Below the pieces are notes generated by a model that saw only the letters and a program-made list of their open reading frames with translations, was not told the DNA's origin and ran no database searches. The position numbers and the translations under genes are program-made. DNA of 64,000 bases from Trueperaceae bacterium (GTDB lineage: Bacteria; Deinococcota; Deinococci; Deinococcales; Trueperaceae). Location: positions 105,257 to 169,256 of the forward strand of contig JAMLIB010000008.1 of assembly GCA_023954415.1 (NCBI GenBank). The letters are read 5' to 3'. Positions 17,366-26,610 of this stretch are shown here, one piece after another; within the stretch, counting starts at the first letter, position 1, and each line of letters starts with the position of its first letter.

Positions 17366-17971
17366 TCAGCGCAGTTGAGCCAGCGCCTTGCGGATGAGCG
17401 CCTCGGCGGCGTCGGCAGGCGCCTTGGCCACCAGCTCCGCGACGGCGGCCCTCACCTGGCCCTCGCGGTACCCGAGGGCGAGCAGGGCGGCCACCGCGTC
17501 CTCCGCCGCAGGGCTCGCGCCGGCCTTGCCGCCCGGCACCGCCCCGCCGCCGGTCGCGAGCGCCACCAGCTCGTCCGGGAGCCGCCCCTTGAGCTCCAGG
17601 ACGATGCGCTCGGCCGTGCGCTTGCCCACCCCCGGCGCGCTCGTCAGCAGGCCCGGGTCGCCGTTCAGGACGGCGGTCACGATCAAGTTGGCGTTCAGGC
17701 TCGAGAGGATGCCGAGCGCGAGCTTGGGGCCGATGCCGCCCACCTCGAGCAGGCGCTTGAACAAGGCGAGCTGCTCGGCCTGATGGAAGCCGTAGAGGCT
17801 GGGCTGTTCCTCCCTGACGACCAGGTGGGTGCGCAGGCGCGCTTCGCGCCCTACGACGCACTTGGCCAGGGTGGAGCTGGGGGCCATGACCTCGAGGCCG
17901 ATGCCCCCGACGGAAACGACGACGCTGGCCTCGCCGACCGCGGCCACGATGCCCTCGACGAAGGCGATCAC
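17366..17971 (-). CDS. ruvA: Holliday junction branch migration protein RuvA
   Basis: The 201-residue subunit binds four-way junctions and recruits RuvB. Domain I is the N-terminal OB fold (VIAFVEGIVAAVG), domain II carries helix-hairpin-helix motifs (LLEVGGIGPKLALGIL and SAPGVGKRTAERIVLELK), and domain III is the C-terminal RuvB-binding bundle after an Ala/Gly linker. The GTG start at 17971 overlaps the upstream stop by 4 nt (GTGA); the frame is open further upstream but only the part from here aligns to RuvA. No ruvB or ruvC is nearby. Confidence 0.96.
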   Translation of the reverse strand: MIAFVEGIVAAVGEASVVVSVGGIGLEVMAPSSTLAKCVVGREARLRTHLVVREEQPSLYGFHQAEQLALFKRLLEVGGIGPKLALGILSSLNANLIVTAVLNGDPGLLTSAPGVGKRTAERIVLELKGRLPDELVALATGGGAVPGGKAGASPAAEDAVAALLALGYREGQVRAAVAELVAKAPADAAEALIRKALAQLR

Positions 17972-18747
17972 GGCTCCTCGAAGGCGGGCGCGAAGAGGAG
18001 GTCGTAACCGATGTCGCCCAGGTTGGCGCAGGCCGTGAGCCGCATCGCGTACGCGAGCTCGGCCGCGATGTCGATGGGGTCGCGGTCGCCCTCGACCACG
18101 ACGACCTCGGCCCCGACGGCGAGGTAACGCATGACGTCGATCCCGTCGCGAACGGGGCCGCCAGCCGCGATGGTGAGCATGCCGCCGGCGGCGTCGACCA
18201 CCTCGGGGAGCAGCTCGATCACGGGCGGGGCCGCCAAGTGAGCGCCGAGCGCGCCGCTCACGACCACGGCGTCGACGCCGGCCTCCGCGGCCACCTCGGC
18301 GTCGGCCGCGGAGGCCACGCCGAAGAGCCACAAGGGGCAGCCGGCGGCGGCCCGGAGCTCCGCGAGGTCCTCGCGGCCGCGCGGGCGCCACTCCTCGACG
18401 CCGAACGGAGCGGTGTCGGCGAGGGGCGCCAGGTCGAGGCCGATGGCGGCCACCCCGAGACCGGCCAGGCGCTTCACCTGGCTCACGAGCTCCGACATCG
18501 CGCGGGGCGGCAGGACGGCCACCGTGTGTACGGCCGGGTGCCGTTCCGCCGCGCCGAGCACGGCCTCGGCCGGCAACGCGGTCAGCTGGCCGCTAGCCAC
18601 GGCGTCGCCACGGCGTCGTCTCGGCACGATGGGAGCCGCGAGCGTGAGCCCGAGGACGGCGGCCGTTGTGTCGGTGTTGGCGACGTCGTGCAGCGCCCGC
18701 GGCAGGAGCTGGTACGCGTCCAACGCGGCTAACTCGCGCTGTGTCAC
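17968..18747 (-). CDS. truncated/divergent FMN alpha-hydroxy-acid dehydrogenase-like protein
   Basis: The product is about 259 residues. The start resembles the LPRxLxDVxxxDT segment of the L-lactate dehydrogenase/glycolate oxidase family, and the C-terminal part keeps the TIM-barrel phosphate-binding region (AAGGPVRDGIDVMRYLAVGAE) and the family's terminal helix. The catalytic SNHGGR motif is replaced by VSGALGAHL and the protein is about 100 residues short, so normal hydroxy-acid oxidation is doubtful. The GTG at 18747 lies 6 nt after a TATCAT -10 box (leaderless). It overlaps ruvA by 4 nt. Confidence 0.6.
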   Translation of the reverse strand: MTQRELAALDAYQLLPRALHDVANTDTTAAVLGLTLAAPIVPRRRRGDAVASGQLTALPAEAVLGAAERHPAVHTVAVLPPRAMSELVSQVKRLAGLGVAAIGLDLAPLADTAPFGVEEWRPRGREDLAELRAAAGCPLWLFGVASAADAEVAAEAGVDAVVVSGALGAHLAAPPVIELLPEVVDAAGGMLTIAAGGPVRDGIDVMRYLAVGAEVVVVEGDRDPIDIAAELAYAMRLTACANLGDIGYDLLFAPAFEEP

Positions 18748-18753
18748 ACCTGG

Positions 18754-18759
18754 ATGATA
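18754..18759 (-). promoter_or_regulatory. -10 box (TATCAT) of the FMN-like gene/ruvA operon
   Basis: TATCAT on the minus strand ends 6 nt before the GTG at 18747, the leaderless geometry. Confidence 0.5.
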
Positions 18760-18891
18760 GCAAGCGCCGGCGGGCGCCGGTCGACCGCCTCTGCCGCCGC
18801 CGGGCGCCCGGCGGCGGCCCCCGCGGCGCACGGGCGCCCGGCCGCGACGCGGGCCATCCGGCCGCCGTCCGGCCCTCACGGAACCGTCTGC

Positions 18892-18897
18892 TAACAT
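18892..18897 (+). promoter_or_regulatory. -10 box (TAACAT) of natA
   Basis: TAACAT ends 7 nt before the GTG at 18905, the leaderless geometry; no Shine-Dalgarno is present. Confidence 0.45.
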
Positions 18898-18904
18898 CGC
18901 GGAT

Positions 18905-19657
18905 GTGAACGAACTCGTCTCCGCCACCGGCCTCAGCAAGGCCTTCGGCTCCGTCAAGGCAGTCGACGACCTGAGCTTCGCCGTGAAGGCATCGGAAGTG
19001 TTCGGCGTGCTCGGGCCCAACGGGGCCGGCAAGACCACCACGCTGCGGATCCTCGCCACCCTGCTCCAGCCCGACGCGGGCACGGCCACGGTCGCCGGTC
19101 ACGACATCGTCAAGGACGCCGAGCTGGTGCGCGCGGCCATCGGCGTGGTCAACGGCGGCATGGGCCTCTACGACCGCCTCACGGGCCGCGAGATCCTCCA
19201 CTACTTCGGCGGCCTCTACGGCATGCGCAGCGCGGCCATCGAGGCGCGGATCGCGGAGCTGGACCAGCTCCTCCAGCTCGGCGACACCCTGTCGCGCCGG
19301 GCCGGCGGCTTCTCGACCGGCATGAAGCAGAAGGTGGTCATCGCGCGCGCCGTTCTGCACGACCCGCAGGTCATCTTCTTCGACGAGGCGACCAGCGGCC
19401 TCGACGTCGTGGCGCGTCGCGCCGTCATCGACTTCGTCAAGGCGTACCCGAGCGCCGGGCGCGCCGTCGTCTACTCGACGCACGTGATGAGCGAGGTCGA
19501 GGAGCTCTGCGACCGCGCGTGCATCATCTACCGGGGCCGCAAGATCGCCGAGGGGACCGTCGCCGAGCTCGCCGCGCAGGGCGACGGCAAGGGCTTGGAG
19601 GAGGCGTTCTTCCGCCTGGTCAACCGCTACGACACGTCGCGGGGGGTGGCCGCGTGA
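18905..19657 (+). CDS. natA: ABC transporter ATP-binding protein, NatA type
   Basis: The 250-residue nucleotide-binding subunit has Walker A GPNGAGKTT (about residues 38-46), a degenerate signature GFSTGMKQK, Walker B VIFFDEATSGLD and the switch His in STHVMSEVEE. It pairs with the next gene to form an exporter of the NatAB/ABC-2 class (Na+ or small-molecule efflux). The natB start overlaps its stop by 4 nt (GTGA). The gene symbol reflects family resemblance; the substrate is not proven. Confidence 0.88.
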   Translation: MNELVSATGLSKAFGSVKAVDDLSFAVKASEVFGVLGPNGAGKTTTLRILATLLQPDAGTATVAGHDIVKDAELVRAAIGVVNGGMGLYDRLTGREILHYFGGLYGMRSAAIEARIAELDQLLQLGDTLSRRAGGFSTGMKQKVVIARAVLHDPQVIFFDEATSGLDVVARRAVIDFVKAYPSAGRAVVYSTHVMSEVEELCDRACIIYRGRKIAEGTVAELAAQGDGKGLEEAFFRLVNRYDTSRGVAA

Positions 19658-20880
19658 GACCGGCCGTCATCCTGCGCCTCGCCCGCAAGGAGATCGTCTC
19701 CACCCTGCGCGACACGCGGGCCATCGTCTCCAACCTCGTCATCCCGCTCGTGCTCGTGCCCGTGATGATGATCGGCATGCCGCTCCTGCTCGGCAGCCTG
19801 TTCGAGCGCGAACAGGTCACGGTGACGAGCGTCGGCGTGGTCGGCGAGGCGAACGTCCCGGCGGAGCTGCGCGCCGCCTTCACGGCCGCCAACCTCGCGC
19901 TCGAGCCCGTGGCGGACGCCGATGAGGCCGTGCGGGGCGGCACGGTGGACGTGGCCGTCGTCATCCCGACCGGCTTCGAGGACGCGCTCGCGGACGGCGG
20001 CAGCGCCATCGTGCAGGTGCATAGCAAGGTCGGGAACATGAAGAGCGAGCTGAACGCGTCGAAGGTGCAGCAGGCCTTCGCCGACTACCAGGCCGGGGTC
20101 GTCGCCGCGCGCCTGAGCGCCGCCGGGCTAGACGCGAGCGTCCTGCAGCCCGTTACGGTGCAGACCGTCGACGCCAGCAGCCAGGCCGAGCGCAGCAGCG
20201 GGCAGCTCTCGTGGCTCATCCCGTTCTTCATCGCCATCTGGACCCTAACGGGCGGCCAGATGACGGCGATCGACGCGACGGCGGGTGAGAAGGAGCGCGG
20301 CACCCTCGAAGTGCTGCTCGTGGCGCCCGTGCGCCGCGCCGAGGTCGTGGCGGGCAAGTTCATCGCGACCATGACCTTCGGGCTCAGCGCCGCGCTGATG
20401 GCCATCCTCGGCATCATCATCGGCGGCACGGTCATGGCGAAGCTCATCGTGCCCCGCCTGGGCGAGGGCGCGAGCGGGATGGTGAACATCATGGGCGGCA
20501 GCATCACCCTCACGCCCGCCACGGTGCTCACCCTCGTCGTGAGCGCGCTGCTCCTCTCCGCCTTCGTCTCGGCGCTGCTCCTAGGGATCGCCATGTTCGC
20601 GCGCTCGTTCAAGGAAGCGCAGAGCTACGTGGCGCCGCTCTCGTTCCTGTTCGTCATCCCCGCCGTCGCCCTGCAGTTCAAGGACCTGATCGGCCTCTCC
20701 GACTCCGTGTACTACGTGCCCGTCCTCAACGTCCTCGTCCTGATGGACAACGTCGTGCGCGGCGTGGGCGGTGGCCGGGAGGTCCTCATCACGTGGGCGG
20801 TGATGCTGGCGGCCGTCGTGCTCCTGCTGCGCTTCGCCCTGCGCAACTTCAAGCGCGAGTCCGTCATCTTCAGGAGCTGA
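19654..20880 (+). CDS. natB: ABC-2 type permease, NatB type
   Basis: The 408-residue membrane subunit has one N-terminal helix (VIPLVLVPVMMIGMPLLLG), a large extracytoplasmic domain of ~150 residues, then five or six C-terminal helices. The conserved cytoplasmic segment GEKERGTLEVLLVAPVRRAEVV precedes the helix bundle, as in NatB. The GTG start overlaps natA and is the only start that preserves the amphipathic coupling helix. Confidence 0.88.
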   Translation: MRPAVILRLARKEIVSTLRDTRAIVSNLVIPLVLVPVMMIGMPLLLGSLFEREQVTVTSVGVVGEANVPAELRAAFTAANLALEPVADADEAVRGGTVDVAVVIPTGFEDALADGGSAIVQVHSKVGNMKSELNASKVQQAFADYQAGVVAARLSAAGLDASVLQPVTVQTVDASSQAERSSGQLSWLIPFFIAIWTLTGGQMTAIDATAGEKERGTLEVLLVAPVRRAEVVAGKFIATMTFGLSAALMAILGIIIGGTVMAKLIVPRLGEGASGMVNIMGGSITLTPATVLTLVVSALLLSAFVSALLLGIAMFARSFKEAQSYVAPLSFLFVIPAVALQFKDLIGLSDSVYYVPVLNVLVLMDNVVRGVGGGREVLITWAVMLAAVVLLLRFALRNFKRESVIFRS

Positions 20881-20984
20881 GCGGACCGGCGGTCACGGGG
20901 CCGCGCGAGCCGGCGGCGCTCCGTGGCCGCGGCGGACCGCCGGCGCCGCGGCACCCTCACGCGGCACCCTCGCGCGGCGCGCGC

Positions 20985-22535
20985 TCAGGCGTCGCTCGTG
21001 GTGGACTGGCGGTACGGGGTGTCGACCGGCCCGCGGCCCGGCAGGCGGCCGAACAGCACCGCCAGCTCGCGGAGCTGCGGCGCCACCCAGTAGGGCACGT
21101 CCTGCCACTCGAAGCGCCAGCTCCAGTTGCCGGTAGCGACGCCCGGGGTGTTCATGCGGGCCTCGCCACCGAGCCCCAGCGCGTCCTGCAGGGTGACTAC
21201 GGCCGTCCTCGCGACGGACGCCATGGCGAGGCGCAGGAGCGCCCACGGCACTTCCGCGTCGTCGCACGCCAGGTAGCGCCGCACGAGGTCGCGCTCGGCG
21301 TCCGGCGCGCTCGCGAACCAGCCGGCCGTCGTGTCGTTGTCGTGCGTGCCGGTGTAGACGACGCAGTCAGCGTCGTAGTTGTGGGGCAGGTACGGGTCGT
21401 CCGCGTCGCCGGCGAAGGCGAACTGGAGGACCTTCATGCCGGGCAGACCGTTGGCTGTGCGCAGCGCGTCGACGTCGGGCGTGATGACGCCCAGGTCCTC
21501 CGCCACGAGCGGGAGCTCGCCGAGGGCCGCTCGGAGCGCGTCGAAGAGCGCCTGGCCCGGCCCGGCGACCCAGCGGCCCTTCACGGCCGTCGGCTCCGAT
21601 GCCGGGATCTCCCAGTAGGCCGCGAAACCCCGGAAGTGGTCGATGCGCACCATGTCGACCAGGCCGAGGGTGGCGCGCACGCGCTCCACCCACCACGCGT
21701 AGCCGTCTCGCGCCATGACGTCCCAGCGGTACAGGGGGTTGCCCCAGCGCTGGCCGGTGGCCGAGAAGTAGTCGGGGGGCACGCCGGCCACCACGGTGGG
21801 CCTGCCGGTAGCGTCAAGGTGGAACTGGTCCGGGCGCGCCCACGTGTCGGCCGAGTCGTGGGCGACGAAGATCGGGATGTCGCCGAGGATGACGATGTCG
21901 CGCGCGCCGGCGTAGGCATGGAGCGCGTCCCACTGCTCGCGGAACCAGTACTGCCAGACGGTGTGCCTGGCTACGGCGGCCGCCAGGTCGGTCCTCGCGC
22001 GCGCCAACGCCGCCGGATCGCGGTCGCGCACAGGTGCTTCCCACTCGTTCCACGCCTTGCCGCCGTTCGCCTCCTTGAGGGCCATGAAGAGGGCGTAGTC
22101 GGCCAGCCAGGCGGAGTTCGCGCGCGTGAACGCGTCCAGCGCGGCGCGCTCGGCCGCGCCGGCGGACGCGAGGAAGCTCTCGGCCGCCTTGGCGAGGAGC
22201 GTGAGCTTGCGCGGGATGACGCTCCCGAAGTCGGCGCGCTCCGGCGGCAACGCCCGCAGGTCGGCCAGGTCGGCCGCGCTCAGGTGACCGGCGCGCTCGA
22301 GCGCCTCCAGGTCGATGAGGTAGTGGTTGCCCGCGAAGGCGCTGAAGCACTGGTACGGGCTGTCGCCGTAGCCCGTCGGGCCGAGGGGCATGACCTGCCA
22401 CAGGCGCTGGCCGGCGGACTCGAGGAAGTCGAGCCACGCGAAGGCCTCGCGCCCCAGCTCGCCGATGCCGTGCGGACCGGGCAAGGACGTCGGGTGCAAC
22501 AGGACGCCCGCGCGGCGCGGCGCCGACGCGCTCAC
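20985..22535 (-). CDS. malQ: 4-alpha-glucanotransferase (amylomaltase)
   Basis: The ~516-residue GH77 enzyme transfers glucan segments between maltodextrins. The N-terminal motif LLHPTSLPGPHGIG, the nucleophile Asp in VRIDHFRGF, the general acid Glu in LVAEDLGVI and the Asp in GTHDNDT are all present, and the length is typical of the Thermus amylomaltase type. The GTG at 22535 overlaps the upstream permease stop by 4 nt (GTGA); the frame continues upstream only as a shadow of that permease. It is last in a unit with two BMP-type permeases. Confidence 0.95.
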   Translation of the reverse strand: MSASAPRRAGVLLHPTSLPGPHGIGELGREAFAWLDFLESAGQRLWQVMPLGPTGYGDSPYQCFSAFAGNHYLIDLEALERAGHLSAADLADLRALPPERADFGSVIPRKLTLLAKAAESFLASAGAAERAALDAFTRANSAWLADYALFMALKEANGGKAWNEWEAPVRDRDPAALARARTDLAAAVARHTVWQYWFREQWDALHAYAGARDIVILGDIPIFVAHDSADTWARPDQFHLDATGRPTVVAGVPPDYFSATGQRWGNPLYRWDVMARDGYAWWVERVRATLGLVDMVRIDHFRGFAAYWEIPASEPTAVKGRWVAGPGQALFDALRAALGELPLVAEDLGVITPDVDALRTANGLPGMKVLQFAFAGDADDPYLPHNYDADCVVYTGTHDNDTTAGWFASAPDAERDLVRRYLACDDAEVPWALLRLAMASVARTAVVTLQDALGLGGEARMNTPGVATGNWSWRFEWQDVPYWVAPQLRELAVLFGRLPGRGPVDTPYRQSTTSDA

Positions 22536-23473
22536 TTGTTCCACGCCTTGCCGATGGCCTTGGGAGCCACCGAGCGCCCGACGAAACCCGCAAGGACGAG
22601 CATGGTCAGGACGTAAGGGAGGCTCTGCACGACCGTGGGAGGCAGCAGCTTGCCGCCGCCGAGGAGGACCTCGGTGGCCTGGAACGCGCCGAACAGGAGC
22701 GTGGCGCCGAGCACCCCGAGCGGGTGCCACTTCCCGAAGATCAGGGCCGCGAGGGCGATGAAGCCGCGCCCGCCGGACATCTCGCTGATGAACTGGTTGA
22801 GGTTGCCGATAGAGAGGTAGGCCCCGCCCAGGCCGGCGAGCACCCCGGAGAGCATGACCCCCGTGTAGCGCATGCGCGTGACGCTGATGCCCAGCGAGTC
22901 GGCCGCCTCGGGGTGCTCGCCGACGGAGCGCAGCCGCAGGCCGAAGGGGGTGCGGAACACCACGAACCAGACGACGGGCACGAGCAGGAAGGCGACGTAG
23001 ACGAGGACGTTGAAGCTCAGGCCCGGGATGCCGAACAGCGAGAGCTCCGGCAGGCGCGAGCGGATGGGGTCGCTGATCGACGTGTTGTGGTAGAGCCCGG
23101 CGAGGACGACGGCGGGGATGCCGAGGCCCATGAGGTTGATGGCGGTGCCGGAGATGATCTGGTCGGCCTTGTAGCGGATGGACACGAGCGCGTGGACGCC
23201 GGCCACGAGCGCGCCGAGGACCATGGCGGCGAGGAGGCCGAGCCACGGGGCGAACCAGACCCTGGCCGTCGGGTCGGCGCGCAGGTAGGGCGCCTCGACG
23301 AGCTGGGTGGTGACGGCGGCCGCCATGGCGCCGAAGAGGATGATGCCTTCGAGCGCGATGTTGACGACGCCGGAGCGCTCGGAGAAGAGCCCGCCGAGGG
23401 CGGCGAACAGGAGCGGCGTCGTGGCGCGCAGCATCGAGGAGGCGAGGGCGAGCAGGATGACGGTGTTCTCCAC
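22532..23473 (-). CDS. ABC transporter permease, BMP/nucleoside type (second permease)
   Basis: The 313-residue product has about eight transmembrane helices and the family signature ERSGVVNIALEGIILFGA near the N-terminus, with the cytoplasmic coupling region RSVGEHPEAADSLGI. It resembles NupQ/YufQ permeases that import purine nucleosides together with a BMP-family lipoprotein. Neither the ATPase nor the binding protein is in this window. It begins 3 nt after the larger permease and overlaps malQ. Confidence 0.9.
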   Translation of the reverse strand: MENTVILLALASSMLRATTPLLFAALGGLFSERSGVVNIALEGIILFGAMAAAVTTQLVEAPYLRADPTARVWFAPWLGLLAAMVLGALVAGVHALVSIRYKADQIISGTAINLMGLGIPAVVLAGLYHNTSISDPIRSRLPELSLFGIPGLSFNVLVYVAFLLVPVVWFVVFRTPFGLRLRSVGEHPEAADSLGISVTRMRYTGVMLSGVLAGLGGAYLSIGNLNQFISEMSGGRGFIALAALIFGKWHPLGVLGATLLFGAFQATEVLLGGGKLLPPTVVQSLPYVLTMLVLAGFVGRSVAPKAIGKAWNK

Positions 23474-23476
23474 GGT

Positions 23477-25765
23477 TCAGCCCTCGCCTTCATGGTCGCG
23501 GTGGCGCGCGGTCGATGTCCGGGGCTCCGTCCCGGTCGCAACTGGCGCTCCCGCTGCGACTCCGTTGGCCGCAGCGGTCCCCGCACCCGCCGCGGCCTCG
23601 GCCGCCTCCTGCCTAGCCCCCCACTTGAGCGGGTTAGTGAGGCGCTCGGGCAGGAAACCCTTGGCCGCGATGAACAGCACGACGAGGGCGAGGATCATGC
23701 TCACGACGTCGCGCGTGAGGTCGGGGAACGTGATGTTGAGCACCGAGCCGCCGTACTTCAGGATCCCGAACAGGAACGCCGAGGCGACGATGAACGCGGG
23801 TTGGTTGGCCCCGAGGAGCGCGACCGCGATGCCGTCGAAGCCGTCGCTCGTCGGGATGGACTGGCGCAGGGCGTAGTCCTCGAGGGCGCCGCCAAGCACG
23901 TAGTGCGTGGCCGTGAGGCCGGCCAGCGCGCCGCTGATCGCCATGGCCATGATCGTGTTGCGGCCGATGCGCGCGCCGCCGTACTCGGCGGCGCGAGGCG
24001 AGAGCCCGACGGCGCGCAGCTCGTACCCCCAGCGTGTCTTGAAGAGGAACACATGCACGAACACGGCCATGAGGAGGGCGATGAGGAAGGAGAGGTTGAG
24101 CTTCGTCGGCGGGATGGCGGTGTTCACGCCCGCTATGCCGACGAGCGCGCCCAGGCCGTACAGGGCGCCGCCCACCAGGAGCGCTCCCACGAGGCGGGCG
24201 GTCCACCCCTTTAGCCGCCTGCCGAGGCGCCCGACGCGGAAGGCGGCCACCACGGCGCCGAGCAGCGCGAGGACGGCGGCGTAGTCGATGCGCACGACGT
24301 TGACCCCACCGCGCGAGACGCCGAGCACGGCCGGGAGCTGCGGTAGCCGCGCGCCCGCGTTGAGCGGCCGCGACTTCGGCTCGTTGCCGGGCACCTTGAA
24401 CGGCATGTTCACCGTGATCGGCTGGTCGCCCGCGCGCGGCAGGCCCGCCACGACGCAGCCGGCCAGCAGGACCACTGCCCCTACTGCGAACGCGGCGCGC
24501 GGCGCGCGCTTGCTCGCGCGCCTCACGGCGGGGACGAGGAGGGCGGCGATCACGAGGACGAGGAAGACGCCGATGGCCACGAAGATGCGCACCGCAGCGG
24601 CGGCGAACACGTTGCCGGCGGAGAGGATGAAGAGCAGGACGGAGGCGGCGACGAAGTTGAGGAGGATCGTGTTGATGACCTCGTTGGCGCCGAACCGCGC
24701 CTTGAGCCACCCGGGGAGTGCGCCCCAGAGGCCGCCGCCGAGCGCGGCGGACAGGACGGCGACGGGCAGCACGACGAGGCGCGGTCCCGGCATGTAGATG
24801 CCGGCGAGCATGGCGAAGATGGCGCCCATGACCATCTGGCCCGGGGCGCCGATGTTGAAGAGGCCCGCCTGGAAGCCGAACGCCACCGCCAACCCGGTGA
24901 AGATGAGCGGGGTGGCGAACTTGAGCGACTCGGCGAAGCCGTTCACCGTGCCGAGCGAGTCGTGGAACATGGAGTAGTAGGCGTACCAGAGCGTGTCAAG
25001 GCGCCCGACGAGCGCGTCGAACGCCCCGCCCACTTGCGCGCCGGCTCCGACGGGGGTGGCCTGGAGGGCGAGGATAACGACGGCAGCCGCGAGCAGCGCC
25101 AGGAGGATGGCCGTGGCCGGCACGGCTGCGGCGCGCAGCAGCCGGTCCAGCACTTGGCTGAAGCCCTTGAAGATCCTGGCACCGAAGAAGAGCGCGAAGG
25201 CGCCCGTCACGACGGCGAGGAAGGCGCTGAAGCCCACGCCGGCGTTCGTGTACGGCAGGCGCCGGATGACGAGGCCGGCGGCGTCGGCTTCTGCCAGCCC
25301 GGCCGTGAGGTCACGTTCGCCCGAGGCGGCGAGCAGCGCCTCGAGCTTGTCGACGTCGTATGCGGACCGCGGCCTTTCGATGGCGCCGCGCACCTCGCTC
25401 AAGAAGGCATCGAACCTGGCCGCATCGACGGAGGCGGTGAGGCGCTGCATGCCCCAGGCCGTGCCGACGACGAGGACGAGGCCGCCGGCCAGCCAGGCGA
25501 GGCGCCGCGCCTTGACGGGCAGCGCACCTCCGGCGACCACGGCCGCCAGGCCCATGAGCGTGAGCACGAAGACCGCGCCCTGCTGCGGGAGTTCGACGGG
25601 CTGGGTGCGACCTGTGAAGTCCACGTACCGCTCGGGGAGGAGGACGACGGCGCTGCGTGCGCCCGTCTCGCGGTTGATGGCGGCCCAGGGCGCGAAGACG
25701 ACCGCCAGCGCCGTCACCAACGCCAGCACGATCAGTGCCACACGTTCGTTCACGCTGGTCATCAT
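23477..25765 (-). CDS. oversized ABC transporter permease, BMP/nucleoside type (first permease)
   Basis: The product has 762 residues, about twice the usual ~350. The canonical permease begins near residue 275 (FATPLIFTGLAVAFGFQAGLFNIGAPGQ) and its coupling loop is RAVGLSPRAAEYGG. Two additions stand out: an N-terminal membrane region of ~270 residues with several helices and an extracytoplasmic stretch, and a central insertion (about 390-545) with further helices and a loop containing VNMPFKVPGNEPKSRP. The tail is Ala/Gly-rich. The start may be either of two adjacent ATGs (25765 or 25762). It probably imports nucleosides or a related solute with its partner permease. Confidence 0.85.
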   Translation of the reverse strand: MMTSVNERVALIVLALVTALAVVFAPWAAINRETGARSAVVLLPERYVDFTGRTQPVELPQQGAVFVLTLMGLAAVVAGGALPVKARRLAWLAGGLVLVVGTAWGMQRLTASVDAARFDAFLSEVRGAIERPRSAYDVDKLEALLAASGERDLTAGLAEADAAGLVIRRLPYTNAGVGFSAFLAVVTGAFALFFGARIFKGFSQVLDRLLRAAAVPATAILLALLAAAVVILALQATPVGAGAQVGGAFDALVGRLDTLWYAYYSMFHDSLGTVNGFAESLKFATPLIFTGLAVAFGFQAGLFNIGAPGQMVMGAIFAMLAGIYMPGPRLVVLPVAVLSAALGGGLWGALPGWLKARFGANEVINTILLNFVAASVLLFILSAGNVFAAAAVRIFVAIGVFLVLVIAALLVPAVRRASKRAPRAAFAVGAVVLLAGCVVAGLPRAGDQPITVNMPFKVPGNEPKSRPLNAGARLPQLPAVLGVSRGGVNVVRIDYAAVLALLGAVVAAFRVGRLGRRLKGWTARLVGALLVGGALYGLGALVGIAGVNTAIPPTKLNLSFLIALLMAVFVHVFLFKTRWGYELRAVGLSPRAAEYGGARIGRNTIMAMAISGALAGLTATHYVLGGALEDYALRQSIPTSDGFDGIAVALLGANQPAFIVASAFLFGILKYGGSVLNITFPDLTRDVVSMILALVVLFIAAKGFLPERLTNPLKWGARQEAAEAAAGAGTAAANGVAAGAPVATGTEPRTSTARHRDHEGEG

Positions 25766-25890
25766 ACGTAGTGCGGGACAGGCACGGGCCGCGTCGCCAC
25801 GAGCCCGGGTGCGGGGTCGGGCAGCCGGCCGTCTCGGGGCCGTCGGATCCGGCGCCGACAGTGCCTAGACTCGGGCCCCTTGGCCGACCG

Positions 25891-26304
25891 CTACTGCTTC
25901 AGGGCAGATCTAACGTCTGTTAGCCCGAAGTCGTCGCCAACGTAGAGGAGCCGGGCGGAATGTCGTTTCGCGAGGGCGTAGGCGAAGCTATCGCCGAAGT
26001 TCAGGCCACCTCGCGTCCCGAAACCCTTGCCGTACTCGAGGCGTGCCTTCAAGGCAGCGCGCGCCAGGCCCTCGTCGATCGGGTCGATGCCGATGCTGAA
26101 GTCGGACAGGAGCGCATCCAGATCGGCGACCGCCTCGTGCCGGTCCGCGCTCTTGATCCTGCCCGCCAGAACGGTCCCGGCCTCGACATAGTTCACCGCC
26201 GATATGCGGCGCGAAGTGTCTCGCTGGAGAGCGGCCATGCAGCCGGACGCTTCCGCCTCCTCGAACATGATCGCGATGATGGCGGACGTATCGACGATCA
26301 CCAT
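25891..26304 (-). CDS. vapC: VapC-type PIN-domain toxin ribonuclease
   Basis: The 137-residue PIN-domain nuclease has the N-terminal acidic VIVDTSAI (Asp5), the Glu in NYVEAGTVL and the acidic pair in [13 protein letters not shown], which together form the metal site. VapC toxins cleave specific tRNA or rRNA sites. Its start overlaps the vapB 3' end by 7 nt, the usual antitoxin-first arrangement. Confidence 0.93.
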   Translation of the reverse strand: MVIVDTSAIIAIMFEEAEASGCMAALQRDTSRRISAVNYVEAGTVLAGRIKSADRHEAVADLDALLSDFSIGIDPIDEGLARAALKARLEYGKGFGTRGGLNFGDSFAYALAKRHSARLLYVGDDFGLTDVRSALKQ

Positions 26305-26573
26305 CGGGGGTGCCCAAGCTCTTCCGGCGTGTCGCCTACGGCTTCATCCCATTCCTGTTTCGTGAGCGGGCGGCGGTCATAGCGTAGTCTGCGCTCGCTG
26401 ACGAACGCCTTCATCCGGGAAACGTAATCCCCCTGCGCCTCTCGCTCGGCGCGTAGCCGTTCCAACCTCTCACGCATGGCTTGCGTGATGGCTTCGGTCA
26501 TGGTCTCGCCGGTCAGGCGGGACAGTTCCCGCGCGAGTCGGTCCGCCTCCTCCGTTTTGATACTCAAGGCCAT
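26298..26573 (-). CDS. vapB: VapB-type antitoxin
   Basis: The 91-residue protein has an N-terminal short strand ([11 protein letters not shown]) followed by helices ([21 protein letters not shown]) of the VapB/PSK-type DNA-binding domain, and a basic-to-acidic C-terminal tail that would wrap VapC. AAGGAGG lies 5 nt before the ATG. Autoregulation is likely through the inverted repeat at 26585-26603. Base composition is less GC-biased than the neighbours. Confidence 0.9.
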   Translation of the reverse strand: MALSIKTEEADRLARELSRLTGETMTEAITQAMRERLERLRAEREAQGDYVSRMKAFVSERRLRYDRRPLTKQEWDEAVGDTPEELGHPRW

Positions 26574-26584
26574 ACCCGCCTCCT

Positions 26585-26610
26585 TCTAGATACACCATCT
26601 AGATATCATA
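26585..26610 (-). promoter_or_regulatory. vapBC operator and -10 box
   Basis: TCTAGAT (26585-26591) and ATCTAGA (26597-26603) form a perfect 7-bp inverted repeat around ACACC. A TATGAT -10 box on the minus strand (26605-26610) abuts it, so transcription would start inside the repeat. This is the classic layout for repression by the VapBC complex. Confidence 0.7.

Noticed and set aside
18905..20880. Reading natAB as a resistance (drug efflux) system
   Set aside because: The family includes Na+ and other exporters; nothing in the sequence or context supports a particular substrate.
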